This document shows positions 17,384-26,500 of a stretch of 64,000 bases of DNA, in pieces (position 1 is the stretch's first letter; each line of letters starts with the position of its first letter). Both the position numbers and the translations under genes were made by a program. Below the pieces are notes generated by a model. The model saw nothing but the letters and a program-made list of their open reading frames with translations, was not told where the DNA came from and did not search any database. Source of the DNA: Slackia heliotrinireducens DSM 20476 (GTDB taxonomy: Bacteria > Actinomycetota > Coriobacteriia > Coriobacteriales > Eggerthellaceae); NCBI RefSeq assembly GCF_000023885.1, contig NC_013165.1, forward strand, positions 372,001 through 436,000, read 5' to 3'.

Positions 17384-18151
17384 CTAGTGGCGAATCAGCC
17401 AGCCACCGTCAACAGGCAGCGAGATGCCGTGAATGAACGACGACTCGTCGCTAGCCAGATACAGAGCGGCATTGGCGATTTCGCAGGGCTGGCCCCAACG
17501 GCCAGCGGGACCGTGGCGGAAGCTCTCGGCGGTTGCTTCGTCGCCGAGTAGGCCGGAAACCATGCGGGTCTCGATCAGGCCAGGGCAGATGGCGTTGGCA
17601 CGGATACCCTTGCCTTCGTTGGAGTACAGATCGCTGAGCGCAGCCGTGAATCCCACCACAGCATGCTTTGCGGCGGTGTAGGCAACGCTGCCGCCGCCAG
17701 CACGTAGGCCCGCTCCAGATGCGATGTTGATGACGTTGCCGCCGTTTTCGTTCTTCAGCATGACAGGGACCATGTACTTGCAGCACAGGAAGATGCCCTT
17801 GACGTCGACATCCATAATCCAGTCCCATTCTTCTACGGAGAGCTCTTCAATGGGGGTGAAGTTATCGAAGGCGCCTGCGCTATTCACCAAGACGTCGATG
17901 GTGCCGAAAGCTTCGACGATCTTGTCGGTCATTGCCTGAACGGATTCAGGATCGATGATGTTGGCCTCAACAGCGATTGCCTTGCCGCCGGCGGCTTCGA
18001 TGTTGGCTACTACCGCATCGGCGCCATCTTTGTTCGCGCGGTAGTTCACGGCAACGTTTGCGCCCTCTGCGCCGAAGGCTTCCGCAATTGCCTTTCCAAT
18101 ACCCGAAGAAGCACCGGTCACAACAACTGTTTTGTTTTCAAACTTACCCAT
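17384..18151 (-). CDS. Short-chain dehydrogenase/reductase (SDR)
   Basis: The 255-residue product is a classical SDR. The NAD(P) motif TGASSGIG is at 12-19, NSAG at 90-93, catalytic Ser145, and YxxxK with Tyr158 and Lys162. Typical closing motifs follow (ICPGLIETRM and PVDGGW). The helix-4 position that is often Asn is Asp116 (DVDVKG). The family oxidises alcohols or reduces ketones. It is the promoter-proximal gene of the pair with the old-yellow-enzyme gene, which suggests oxidoreduction of a hydroxyl/keto group next to a double bond. The substrate cannot be assigned. Confidence 0.92.
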   Translation of the reverse strand: MGKFENKTVVVTGASSGIGKAIAEAFGAEGANVAVNYRANKDGADAVVANIEAAGGKAIAVEANIIDPESVQAMTDKIVEAFGTIDVLVNSAGAFDNFTPIEELSVEEWDWIMDVDVKGIFLCCKYMVPVMLKNENGGNVINIASGAGLRAGGGSVAYTAAKHAVVGFTAALSDLYSNEGKGIRANAICPGLIETRMVSGLLGDEATAESFRHGPAGRWGQPCEIANAALYLASDESSFIHGISLPVDGGWLIRH

Positions 18152-18260
18152 AGCAGACCCTTTCTCATTGAGGATTATCCGCTCTCACCTGTGATGATGC
18201 GGTATTTATACTTCAATTATGGAAAGCGAAAAGGTGTTTGGAAGCTATAAACAAGCACCG

Positions 18261-18333
18261 ATGTCCCATATGAAACTTTTTGGATCAAATGTGCCATATT
18301 GAATACTTGAAAAGGCATTTTATGATGGGACAT
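18261..18333. promoter_or_regulatory. Three related half-sites upstream of the SDR operon
   Basis: ATGTCCCATAT (18261-18271) and ATGTGCCATAT (18289-18299) are direct repeats spaced 28 bases apart, and ATGGGACAT (18325-18333) is the inverted copy of the first. The set lies 110-180 bases upstream of the SDR start. It has the form of binding sites for a regulator, possibly of the SDR/flavoenzyme operon. Confidence 0.45.
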
Positions 18334-18336
18334 GTG

Positions 18337-18600
18337 TCATTCAACCATTCTCTGGACGAAGGGTGGTCGAAGTAACGAATATCCTTGGTCAAATTGGGTT
18401 TTCCACAGGCGTCGCATGATGTCCAATGTTTCCGATGTGAGGGCGGACTGCTCGAGCATACCGAGTCGTGCCGCGAGGTCTTCGGCGACGATATGACCCA
18501 AGAGTTCACGCTGGCGCTTCGCATGGGCTCGCAGGTGGAACCTTTCGGAATCGTCCTGGCAGATGCTTGGACTTCTGCAGTTTTGCATCGTGTGCTTCGA
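18337..18600 (-). other. Possible remnant of a coding sequence
   Basis: An open minus-strand frame ends at 18337 and has a protein-like, helix-forming composition (LLGHIVAEDLAARLGMLEQ, LTSETLDIMRRLWKTQ). I see no ribosome binding site or start codon that would make a complete gene, and the frame runs back into the leader-peptide gene on the other strand. It may be the tail of a lost regulator, or chance. Confidence 0.2.
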
Positions 18601-18698
18601 CGCGGGCAACTCAGGATACTCAACGCCATAGGTGTAATTAGCTGTGCATGGTAGAATCACCAGTTGTAGGAACATCATCCGAAAAAGGGGGCACATCA

Positions 18699-18884
18699 AT
18701 GAAGCTCGAAGATTTCGATTTGACCGCAGAGCAGATGGAGAAGGCGAAGGCCTGCGAGACGCCCGAGGAACTTCTGGCCCTCGCGAAGCAAGAAGGCATC
18801 GAGCTCAGCGAAGAGCAGCTCGAGGGCATCTCCGGCGGCGCCGACTGGGGCTGCAGCGGTTTCCTCAGTTCCTACGCTTATTAG
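18699..18884 (+). CDS. Nif11-like leader peptide (orphan RiPP precursor)
   Basis: The start at 18699 follows AAAAAGGGGG. The 61-residue product has a Nif11-type leader: FDLTAEQMEKAKACETP, then a helix ending in ELSEEQLEGISGG. The double-Gly signal leaves a short core, ADWGCSGFLSSYAY. In known systems such leaders direct a modifying enzyme and a C39-peptidase transporter that cuts after GG. Neither gene is seen nearby, so the maturation machinery must be elsewhere or lost. The core has one Cys, three Ser and two Tyr, which limits lanthionine chemistry to one ring. Confidence 0.8.
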   Translation: MKLEDFDLTAEQMEKAKACETPEELLALAKQEGIELSEEQLEGISGGADWGCSGFLSSYAY

Positions 18885-19161
18885 GCCCAGCCAGGGAATA
18901 TTCCCAAACGTTCGGGCTTGCCTCGGTCAAGCCCGCCCATGCCGTCTGGCTACCATGGTCGACGCCGACCTGCAAGCCTGGCGGTAGTTTCGGTGCGCGC
19001 GGCTGAGATTGCCATTGTCAAGAATCAGGACTAGCTCCACCATGGCCATCACGTCGGTGGCCATGGTGATGGTTGCTATTGCCCTAAACGATTCCATCAT
19101 GTTTGAAAACTACTGGCGCATGTAATTCGTGCATTGACTTAACATGCGACCCGAATCGTTC
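18885..19161. other. Non-coding region with two hairpins
   Basis: CGGGCTTG/CAAGCCCG (18913-18935) and CACCATGGCCA/TGGCCATGGTG (19038-19068) are perfect stems of 8 and 11 bases. Neither has a T-run. The first lies 29 bases after the leader-peptide stop and may protect or terminate that short mRNA. Confidence 0.4.
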
Positions 19162-19923
19162 TTATAATCCAAGTATCCGTCGCTTACCTGCTTCAAATTC
19201 CTCTTCCGTCAAGATTCCAGCATCCTTAAGCTTTTTCAGCTCAAGCACTTCAGCGGCCAGTGTATTTCCTGCGGGAACATCTACTGGCTGAGCTGCTGCC
19301 TCGTTTTCGTTGCATATTATAGTGAGCTGAGAAAGCGCATCTTGAGCGAGCTTGAATTGCGCCAAGTAGTAAGGGCTGTCACGTCTTACTGTTTTGGATA
19401 TATAAGTCGCATACGCCGCTCCAAATTGCGCTATGGTTAGCTTAACCACGAGGAGTGAGCAAGTGTTCTTCGTGCTTCTTGTCGTGCTTCCTACGATTGC
19501 GCCGGTCGCGCCGAACAGCAGCCCTCCCACTACAGCCCTTCCAACGCCACCGCTCATTTCGGTTGCGCCATCTTCAAGCAGCTCGTATTCTAGGACGCTC
19601 TCATAGGGAAAGATCTGTATGCCATCGGACGAGGGCAAAACAACCTGTCGGTCTTTTGTATTGAATTGAATCGCGCCGCAATCAATCATGATAGAGCGTT
19701 GTCTCTCTATCTCTCGTTCTTGTGCTGTCTTTGCATCCAATTCGGCCTTATATTCATACACAAGCAATTCGACGTCAGCATCGGCGATGGTGGTTCGCAG
19801 CAATCCGCAATGGTACCTGAATGTCGGATTACCTGGAAGCGCAGCAGTAATCCTGTCATTGACGTAACTAAGAAAATCGTCTGGATTGAATCCATTGTTC
19901 AGGGCAATAGTCTTTGTATCCAC
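19162..19923 (-). CDS. SHOCT domain protein
   Basis: The gene appears to use a GTG start at 19923, after GAGGGGA. The 253-residue product ends in a SHOCT domain (LKKLKDAGILTEEEFEAGKRRIL), a short module often found at the C-terminus of membrane-linked or DNA-associated proteins. The middle contains a glycine-rich hydrophobic stretch (GGVGRAVVGGLLFGATGAIVG) that could insert in a membrane, after a region resembling a PH-like bacterial domain (IQFNTKDRQVVL, FPYESVLEYEL). It stands alone between the leader-peptide gene and an IS cluster. Function unknown. Confidence 0.78.
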   Translation of the reverse strand: MDTKTIALNNGFNPDDFLSYVNDRITAALPGNPTFRYHCGLLRTTIADADVELLVYEYKAELDAKTAQEREIERQRSIMIDCGAIQFNTKDRQVVLPSSDGIQIFPYESVLEYELLEDGATEMSGGVGRAVVGGLLFGATGAIVGSTTRSTKNTCSLLVVKLTIAQFGAAYATYISKTVRRDSPYYLAQFKLAQDALSQLTIICNENEAAAQPVDVPAGNTLAAEVLELKKLKDAGILTEEEFEAGKRRILGL

Positions 19924-20428
19924 GTATCCCCTCGTTTCATCGTGTATGAATTATCTAATAACCATCTTACCGCGTGGCAAATCTGTTTGTCAGCGTCGTT
20001 GGAATCGCAATGTCAAAATGGCACTTGTATGGGATGCCAGCGTTGCATCACTGATATGAAACTGGGCAGTTCATTCGATAATTGAATGGAGCCTTGGATA
20101 AATCCTATGCGAACGAGCAAGCTGTTTTGGAGGCGCGGAAGGAAGACGTGCTAGGCGCCAGTAGGTTTGCGGATACCTTAATCATGGGGGTACGTCTATG
20201 GGAGCAAGTATGTCCACGTCCGATTTTGACTGAACTGCTGCTTTTTGCTAGACTGAACCGGTCACGGGACATTCCGTGATGTCGTTTCAATCGGAGGAAT
20301 CCCACATGATCTGATGAACCTACCTTTCTCGACCGTCTGCAGCTAGGCCGTGGCATTGCCATGCCCTGATGCTGCATAGGTACGCGTCGGGAGAAAGGTT
20401 CGAGATGATCATCCTCTTCGAATTCAAA
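19924..20428. other. Non-coding region with a nested stem structure
   Basis: No gene is supported. TCACGG/CCGTGA (20262-20279) forms a small hairpin. Further on, ACCTTTCTC (20322-20330) pairs with GAGAAAGGT (20391-20399), enclosing GCAGC/GCTGC and GGCAT/ATGCC as inner stems. The three coaxial stems suggest a folded RNA. No known riboswitch or RNA family is recognised. Confidence 0.35.
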
Positions 20429-21390
20429 ACCTAAGACAACTCAATATCGGGCCGCCTGGCCGCGTCGCCGGGCGGCAATTCGTGCGCCGTCTTGCTGCGG
20501 CGCACCTGCCGGCTGCTGCCTGCGCGCGGTCGGTACCGAAGGCCCCTTCGCGCACGAGGCCGCCGACTGCAGCTTGCGCGCGGCTGGTACTGAAGGCTCC
20601 GCGTACGGAGCTGGCACTACCCGTCGCCGCCTGCGCGCGGCCGGGCCTCTGCACCTTGACAACCGAATACGACCTGCCCGCCGGCGCGTCGGCGCCTTCC
20701 GCCGTGCACGCTGGTCGTCTCCGAGAAGGTGGTGCGGCGCATCATGCGCGAGGAGGGCCTCACGCCCGTCTGGGCCGGGGGGAAGCGGGCCCCGTGGAGC
20801 TCGTACGCCGGCGAGCCCACGCCGGCGCCGCCCAACCTGGCCGCGCGCAACTTCCGCTCGGCGCTGCCGAACTTCCTGTGGGTCACCGACATCACCGAGT
20901 TCCGCATCCCGGCCGGCAAGTGCTACCTGTCGGCCGTGCGCGACTGCTTCGACTCGTCGATCTTGGCCTGGCGCGTCGGGCCCCACCCCACGGCCGACCT
21001 GGCCAACGCCTCGCTGGCGGACGCCTGCGCGCTGCTCGCCCCCGGCGAGGCGCCCGTGGTCCACTCCGACCGCGGCGGCCACTACCGCTGGCCGGGCTGG
21101 ATCGCGATCTGCGAGGAGTTCGGGCTGGTCAGGAGCATGTCGGCCAAGGGCTGCAGCCCCGACAACGCGGCCATGGAGGGCTTCTTCGGCCTGCTCAAGC
21201 GCGAGTTCTTCCACGGGCGCGACTGGCGCGGCTGGAGCCTGGTCGAGTTCATGGACGCGCTCGACTGGTGGATCGTGGGGTACAATGAGGAGAGGCAGTG
21301 CTCGACGCTGGGCCACATGACGCCCGCGGAGTTCCGCCGCACGCTGGGAAGGGCCGCATAGCGGTCCAGAAAAACGTCCGCACTCCCGGG
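20429..21390 (+). mobile_element. Degraded IS3 (IS150-type) element
   Basis: The 3' half of an IS3-family orfB (20729-21361) is preserved, followed by the GAAAAACGTCCGC end motif at about 21369. The same end motif occurs after the second remnant at 35838, so both derive from related elements. The 5' end and orfA are missing. Upstream, positions 20482-20700 hold imperfect tandem repeats of about 57 bases containing a TGCGCGCGG core. Confidence 0.75.
20729..21361 (+). pseudogene. IS3 family transposase orfB, 5' truncated
   Basis: The frame encodes an rve integrase core: WVTDITEF (first Asp), VVHSDRGGHYRW (second Asp), and PDNAAMEGFFGLLKREFF (Glu). The N-terminal part and the orfA helix-turn-helix are absent, so it cannot transpose alone. 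GTG codons at 20729 and 20732 start the open frame only because the upstream sequence is broken. It directly precedes a complete IS3 element, which may have landed next to or in its end. Confidence 0.82.
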
Positions 21391-21453
21391 TGAACCGCAC
21401 CCCAAATCTTGGACAAAGAAAAGAAAGTTCAAGATTTGGAGGTGCGGTTTCTT

Positions 21454-21969
21454 ATGGGAAGCAACTACTCGTTCAGCCACGGCAAAGACATGAGGAGGGT
21501 CGCATCGGAACTTATAGAGCGGCATGCCGGATGGGTCACGCTTTCGAGGGGGCTTGCAATTCCCGAGACGACGGCTAAGAATTGGATTCGGAGCTACAGG
21601 GCCGTCGGATCGGAGGCGTTCATCAACATGGGCGATGTCAAGAGGACCTACGATTACGAGACGATGCTTGCTGCCGTGCTCGACCACGTCGAGGGCGGGA
21701 TGACCAGGCAGGAGGTCATGTGCAAGTACAAGATCGCCAGCAAGACCTCCATCGACACGTGGGTGCGCGACTACCGTCGGGGTGGGCCCGATGCGCTGAA
21801 GCCCGCGCCGAAGGGCAGGCCGCCCGGGCCGCAAGGCACGGCCAAGCCCAAGACGCGAGAGCAGGAGCTCGACGAGGAGAACCGCAGGCTCAGGGCGGAG
21901 GTCGCCTACCTAAAAAAATTGAGGGCCCTGGAAGCGGCAAAGCGAGCACGTGGGAGAAATGCCAGGTGA
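21454..21969 (+). CDS. IS3 family transposase OrfA
   Basis: The start at 21454 follows GGAGGTG; a TTG at 21409 is in the inverted repeat. The protein of about 171 residues has two helix-turn-helix regions (LSRGLAIPETTAKNWIRSY and CKYKIASKTSIDTWVRDY) and a leucine-zipper-like end (EQELDEENRRLRAEVAYLKK). It binds the element ends. A run of seven A residues at 21912-21918 (A AAA AAA in frame) allows -1 slippage to make the OrfAB transposase. Confidence 0.88.
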   Translation: MGSNYSFSHGKDMRRVASELIERHAGWVTLSRGLAIPETTAKNWIRSYRAVGSEAFINMGDVKRTYDYETMLAAVLDHVEGGMTRQEVMCKYKIASKTSIDTWVRDYRRGGPDALKPAPKGRPPGPQGTAKPKTREQELDEENRRLRAEVAYLKKLRALEAAKRARGRNAR

Positions 21970-22826
21970 TCAGGGAGCTTTCAGGGGAAGGGCACAAGCT
22001 GGCTGATCTCCTGGCCGCGTCCGGCGTGCCCGCATCGACCTACCACTACAACAAGGCCAAGGGGCCGAAGGCGCCGACCAGGCCGGAGCTGTGGGAGGAC
22101 GTTGCAGAGATCTTCTCGCGCACGGCCAACGGCTGCGGCCACAGGCAGATCGCGATGTGCCTGCGCGCCAAGAAGGGCGTCTGCATAGCCGACAAGACCG
22201 CGCTCAAGATCATGCACGAGATGGGCGTCAGCTGCGGCATAAGGCGCGAGACAGACTACCACAAGTACAACTCCTACAAGGGCGTCGTCGGCGAGACGTT
22301 CGAGAACCTGCTCGACCGCGACTTCTCCGCCGACGGGCCGTGGCAGAAGCTGGGGACCGACGTCACCGAGTTCAAGCAGGTTTGGGGCAAGGGCTACCTC
22401 GCGCCGGCCTACGATTTCGGCAGCAAGGAGATCGTCGCCTGGTCGATATCGGAGCATCCCGACATGATGCAGCAGAAGGAGATGCTCGCGATGCTGCTGC
22501 CCAAGGTGCCGGCGGGATCCAGCCCCATCATGCAATCGGACATGGGCTGGCAATACCAGCACGAGTTCTACTGCAATGCACTCAGGGAAGCCGGGATAAT
22601 CCAGAGCATGTCGCGCAAGGGAAACTGCATAGACAACGGGGCGACGGAACAGGTGTTCGGCCACATCAAGGACGAGTTCTTCAGGGGCCAGGAGTTCCCG
22701 GACTTCGAGACGTTTAAGGCCGAGCTGGAGGAGTACATCATCCACTGGAACACGAAGAGGAGACAGGTTAAACTCAAGGGACTGACCCCGGAAGAATTCC
22801 GGAATCAGTCCCTTCGTGTGGCGTAG
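21912..22826 (+). CDS. IS3 family transposase OrfB (made by -1 frameshift)
   Basis: The frame continues from the slippery A-run of orfA. It encodes an HTH_21-type region (VIRELSGEGHKLADLLAASG, then GHRQIAMCLR) and an rve catalytic core: GTDVTEFK (Asp), MQSDMGWQYQ (Asp) and NGATEQVFGHIKDEFF (Glu). All three acidic residues are present, so the enzyme should be active. No good start codon with a ribosome binding site exists in this frame near its beginning, which supports translation as an OrfAB fusion. Confidence 0.88.
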   Translation, partial: KKIEGPGSGKASTWEKCQVIRELSGEGHKLADLLAASGVPASTYHYNKAKGPKAPTRPELWEDVAEIFSRTANGCGHRQIAMCLRAKKGVCIADKTALKIMHEMGVSCGIRRETDYHKYNSYKGVVGETFENLLDRDFSADGPWQKLGTDVTEFKQVWGKGYLAPAYDFGSKEIVAWSISEHPDMMQQKEMLAMLLPKVPAGSSPIMQSDMGWQYQHEFYCNALREAGIIQSMSRKGNCIDNGATEQVFGHIKDEFFRGQEFPDFETFKAELEEYIIHWNTKRRQVKLKGLTPEEFRNQSLRVA

Positions 22827-22879
22827 GGCTCCTTATTTAACACGTCCAAGAAATGGGGCGCCGTTGGCATGTTCTTGGC

Positions 22880-23134
22880 CTAGTAGGGGTTGTTCCAGGG
22901 GCGGTTCTGACTGTCGGGGTCGTTCACAGAGCGGCTCCAGTCCTTTTTGTTGCCTGCAAGGTAGTCATCGGTGCTGCCGTAGCCGTTATGGCCATGGCCT
23001 TTGCCAAAGTCGCCGCGAACCGCGTCGTAACGATGAACGGACCCATCAGATTTGAAGTCCGTCGAGGCGCAGTAGTCGGCTCCGTTCGGATTGTCGATGT
23101 CGTACGATGCGTAGCGCCATTCTGTATTGCTCAT
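22880..23134 (-). CDS. Small hydrophilic protein of unknown function
   Basis: The ATG at 23134 follows AAAGGTGAGGGAA; a GTG nine bases earlier is less likely. The 84-residue product (MSNTEWRYASYD start, RPWNNPY end) is rich in Asp, Asn, Gly, Ser and aromatic residues and has no membrane segment. Composition and a good ribosome binding site support a real gene. I recognise no family. The IS3 right end lies immediately after the stop codon. Confidence 0.6.
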   Translation of the reverse strand: MSNTEWRYASYDIDNPNGADYCASTDFKSDGSVHRYDAVRGDFGKGHGHNGYGSTDDYLAGNKKDWSRSVNDPDSQNRPWNNPY

Positions 23135-23532
23135 TTCCCTCACCTTTCTGTTGGGGCCTGCCTGTCTAACGCTGCAGCAAGATTCAGTCTCAGGGTGTTG
23201 CCGGCATATCCCTTTCGCCGAATCCTTATGTACTACATTCTGACACCAAGATCATTTGGGGCTTTGCGCAAAAGGAAGGGGCTTCGTCCCACACCGACAT
23301 CTAACCCGGCAGCCGAGGCTGCAGGTCCGAGCACTTGGACATGACGAGGGCGATAAGATCGCCCGCGCTCCTAACCCGCAGCCCATCATGATGGTCGGCT
23401 CTATCTTGCCGCTCATCGACTCTATGCGCGTTTCCGGCGTCGAGCTCGACGGCTCGACCAATGTCATCCTTGCAAACGTCGTGCAGGCACTCTTTGATCT
23501 GACATTCCTGCGAGGTCTTGCCTAGGGTAGGC
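23135..23532. other. Region without a supported gene
   Basis: Open frames overlap on both strands (23256-23525 plus, 23252-23467 minus), but neither has a ribosome binding site or a family motif. The plus frame's C-terminal stretch (PIMMVGSILPLIDSMRV) is protein-like and may be a gene remnant. Confidence 0.3.
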
Positions 23533-26500
23533 CTAGATGCTTCGGATTAGGGCTTTGAGCCTGCTCACAGCCTGCAGGGACTTCTTCGTGTCGAGGTCTT
23601 TTTCACCCAGATTGGCTTTGCGGTAATCAAGCACCTTCATGTGCATCGTCAGCGCCTCTTCTAGGGCTTTCTTCCGATTCTCGTCGGGCTTTTCTCCAGC
23701 TCGCTTTTCGAGAATGATTGCAATGTGGTACCTGCAGCGGGATAGGTCCTTGGCCCATTGCGTCTTCCCAGCAAAGGCGAGGTCTCTCTCGACTGCGCGC
23801 AGGATCTCGAGGGCCTCCTCGTACGAGCCCATGTCTTCGTACGCTACGGCGACGTTGGTGAGTGACAGCAGCGTTGACCGGTCTTGGTCCCCGAAGAGCG
23901 ACCTCCGTATTCTGTGCGATTCTCCGCACGAGGCCAGCGCGTCGTCCAGTCGTTGCGCGGCGTCGACCGCATCGGGCAGATTTTTGGCATACGACAAGCA
24001 CACTGCTCCGTAATTATTCAGCAGGCGGGCATAGGCAGCGCTGTTCCGCCCGTCAGACTTTTTGAGAACCTCGTGCTTGGCCGATTCGAGGAGGGCGAAC
24101 GAATCGGCGTACAGCCTCTCAGCTTTCCTGAGCTCGCCCGCCCGCGCAGCCTCCGATGCCAGCCGGTGCTTGGAAACCCCGACCGAGCTCTCAGCGTTGG
24201 CGGCGATGTTCTGCGCCCATTCTGTTCGAGAATCCTCTTTGAGCAGAGCTTGGGCTCTCTCCAGCACCTTTTGCTCGTCCTCGAGCGCTTCCATATGCAG
24301 GGCGACGTCGCCTGTCGAGATGTACATTTCGGAGAGTGCTGCGGATCTGTTCAGCCGCAGCTTCAGCTCCTTCTCGGGGTCGTCCCCGAACTCGTCCAGG
24401 GCGTAGTCGTACAGGTCCTTGGCTTCGTCGGACATTCTCGAGCCCCTCAGGTTGCCTGCGTACTCCATGATTGCCCCGAACATGGCTTCGCGCAGCTCGT
24501 CTCGGGCTCGTTTGCTGCAGCGGGGGTAGATTGCCCTCTCGGCCCTTCCAAGCCAGCGGAGCTTCTGATTGCGCTCTTGGACGGAAAGGTCCATCTTGAT
24601 GATGTGGTTCTTTCCGTCGGAGATGAGCCTTGCGATTACGAAGTCGAGGGTGTCGACGAAGTCCGATTTGGGGCCAACAGACTCTCGGAGGGTCCTCGCA
24701 ACGCACTCGTGCATGAAGTGGTAGCCCAGCGACGAGAGGACAAACGACATCTCGCCGACCTTTCTAACGACCCTTGGTCTGTCCCTTCCCTGTATCCAAT
24801 CCGGCAGGAACAGATCAAGGTCCGAGTCGGTCCATTCTCCCAGGAAAGCTGCGGCCATGCACGCATCCTGTTCGTTCTCGTCGAGGAGCCTCAGGTAGCG
24901 CGGTGCTATTGTGTCATGGTCAATCCCGTCGAAAAGCTCGCGCATATCGTCGGGAAGTGAGTCGAGCTCTTTCGCGTAGCTTGTGGCGAGGTCGATGTAG
25001 ATAGGCACACCTCTCGAGAAATCGCAGATTGCCGCGAGCGCAGCATCATCGAGTTCTCCGTTCGCAATGCTTTTTGCCATTGCGAACGAGTCATCTTGGT
25101 CAAGCTCAACGAAGCGAAGCGGATACTGGATTACATTTTCCCAGTTCACGCGATTTCTACCCACTACCACCCAGACTGTGTTCCTTGCGCAAGTCACCTC
25201 CTTGAACCATACGGACAGGTCGCCGATTCTCCGATCTAGGAGGTATTCTGCTTGATCGACGAGGATAACGATAGGCTTGTCTTCGAGCGCGCTCCACTGT
25301 TCGATGTCCCACCTCAGGAATCTGCCGACGCGCTCCTCGATGGAGTCCTTACTAAGCTTTGGAATCATCCCTGGCGCTGAGTCACCGAGCCCCTCGAACT
25401 GTCTCGCGGCCTCTATCGCAATCCTCACAGCCTCCCGTCTTTTCTGACTGTCGTCGAAGCCGAGCTGGAACCCGTCGAGCTCAGACATGAGATTCGCCAC
25501 TGCACTGTAGAGGTCGTCCATTGCGGCCTTTGCGAGCGTGTAGCAAGGGCAGAATAAGCCCTGCTTTTTCAAAGCGGCTGCGAATACGTCGGTCTGGTTC
25601 GGTCTCGCGGCCTCCTCGTGGTAGAAGTTTGCACGAACGCAGACCGTTCCCGGGTCGTTTTCTTGGACGCTGTTTGCCACCTCGTTTAAAAAATACGACT
25701 TTCCTTGGCCGCCAAAGCCATAGATAGAGATCACGACGCCTTTTGTCAGGTTGTATCTGTCCAGCGCCGGTCTCAGCATTCCCTGATAGAATGCGCCAAC
25801 TTCCCTGTTGGCTTTGTCGAGGTCTCCATCGCCTGGCCTAAGAGCAGCGAGCGTCGGCGGCGTTCCTCTCCGTTTGGGGACTGGCGCGCGCTCCTTGTCT
25901 ATCGCGGCGTCGAGCCACCTTGCCGTATACGTCTGGTCTTCGGTGGCTTCGGGCTCTCGAGGGGGATCCCAGCCGTCTATCAAGCCCCACCTTTCAAACG
26001 CGTAGGCGTTACCACTGTTGGGACGAGAGGAGCCTCGTCTTACCAGGAAGGTCTCGGTTGGAAAGAATCGGCCGCCTTGACCATCCGTGTATGTTACCCT
26101 GCATAGCCCGGCGCCTTTTTGACTCCCACGGGCCTCGATGGCCTCCATCACCATGCCAAGCGCCCACCGCATGTCACCTCGCACACTCGGGTCGGCGTTG
26201 GTGCACCTTTCGACGACGCACGCCAGCACGTCGTCGCCCGGCTCCTGCATCTCACCCAGGCGGGGAAGAAGATCCAGTGGCTCCCGCTTGACACTTGCCA
26301 TCCCGTCCAGCACGTCGGGGCTGTACCCTTTGCGGCCCTGGGCTCGAAGCCGGCTCAGGACGTCACCAATCTCCGCGCAGTGCGGCACGAGCCCCGTGCG
26401 CGCGCGGTAAATGAGCGAGCCGAACGTGTACATGTCACAAGACGGGTTGTTGCGATACTCCCAGTCGCCGCCGTCATCACAGGCGGGGATCAACGCCGAT

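Larger units (their letters stand above)
21391..22869 (+). mobile_element. Complete IS3-family element
   Basis: Imperfect inverted repeats bound the element: TGAACCGCACCCCAAATCTT at the left and the complement of TGCCAACGGCGCCCCATTTC at the right. Inside are orfA and orfB joined by a -1 frameshift signal, the standard IS3 layout. No clear 3-4 base target repeat is seen. The right end is 11 bases from the stop codon of the small minus-strand gene at 22880. Confidence 0.82.

Noticed and set aside
22091-22717. 208-residue plus-strand frame in the IS3 element
   Set aside because: It is an alternate frame of orfB; the rve residues are in the other frame.
23884-24960. 358-residue plus-strand frame
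   Set aside because: It is antisense to the TPR part of the kinase-STAND gene and has no ribosome binding site.
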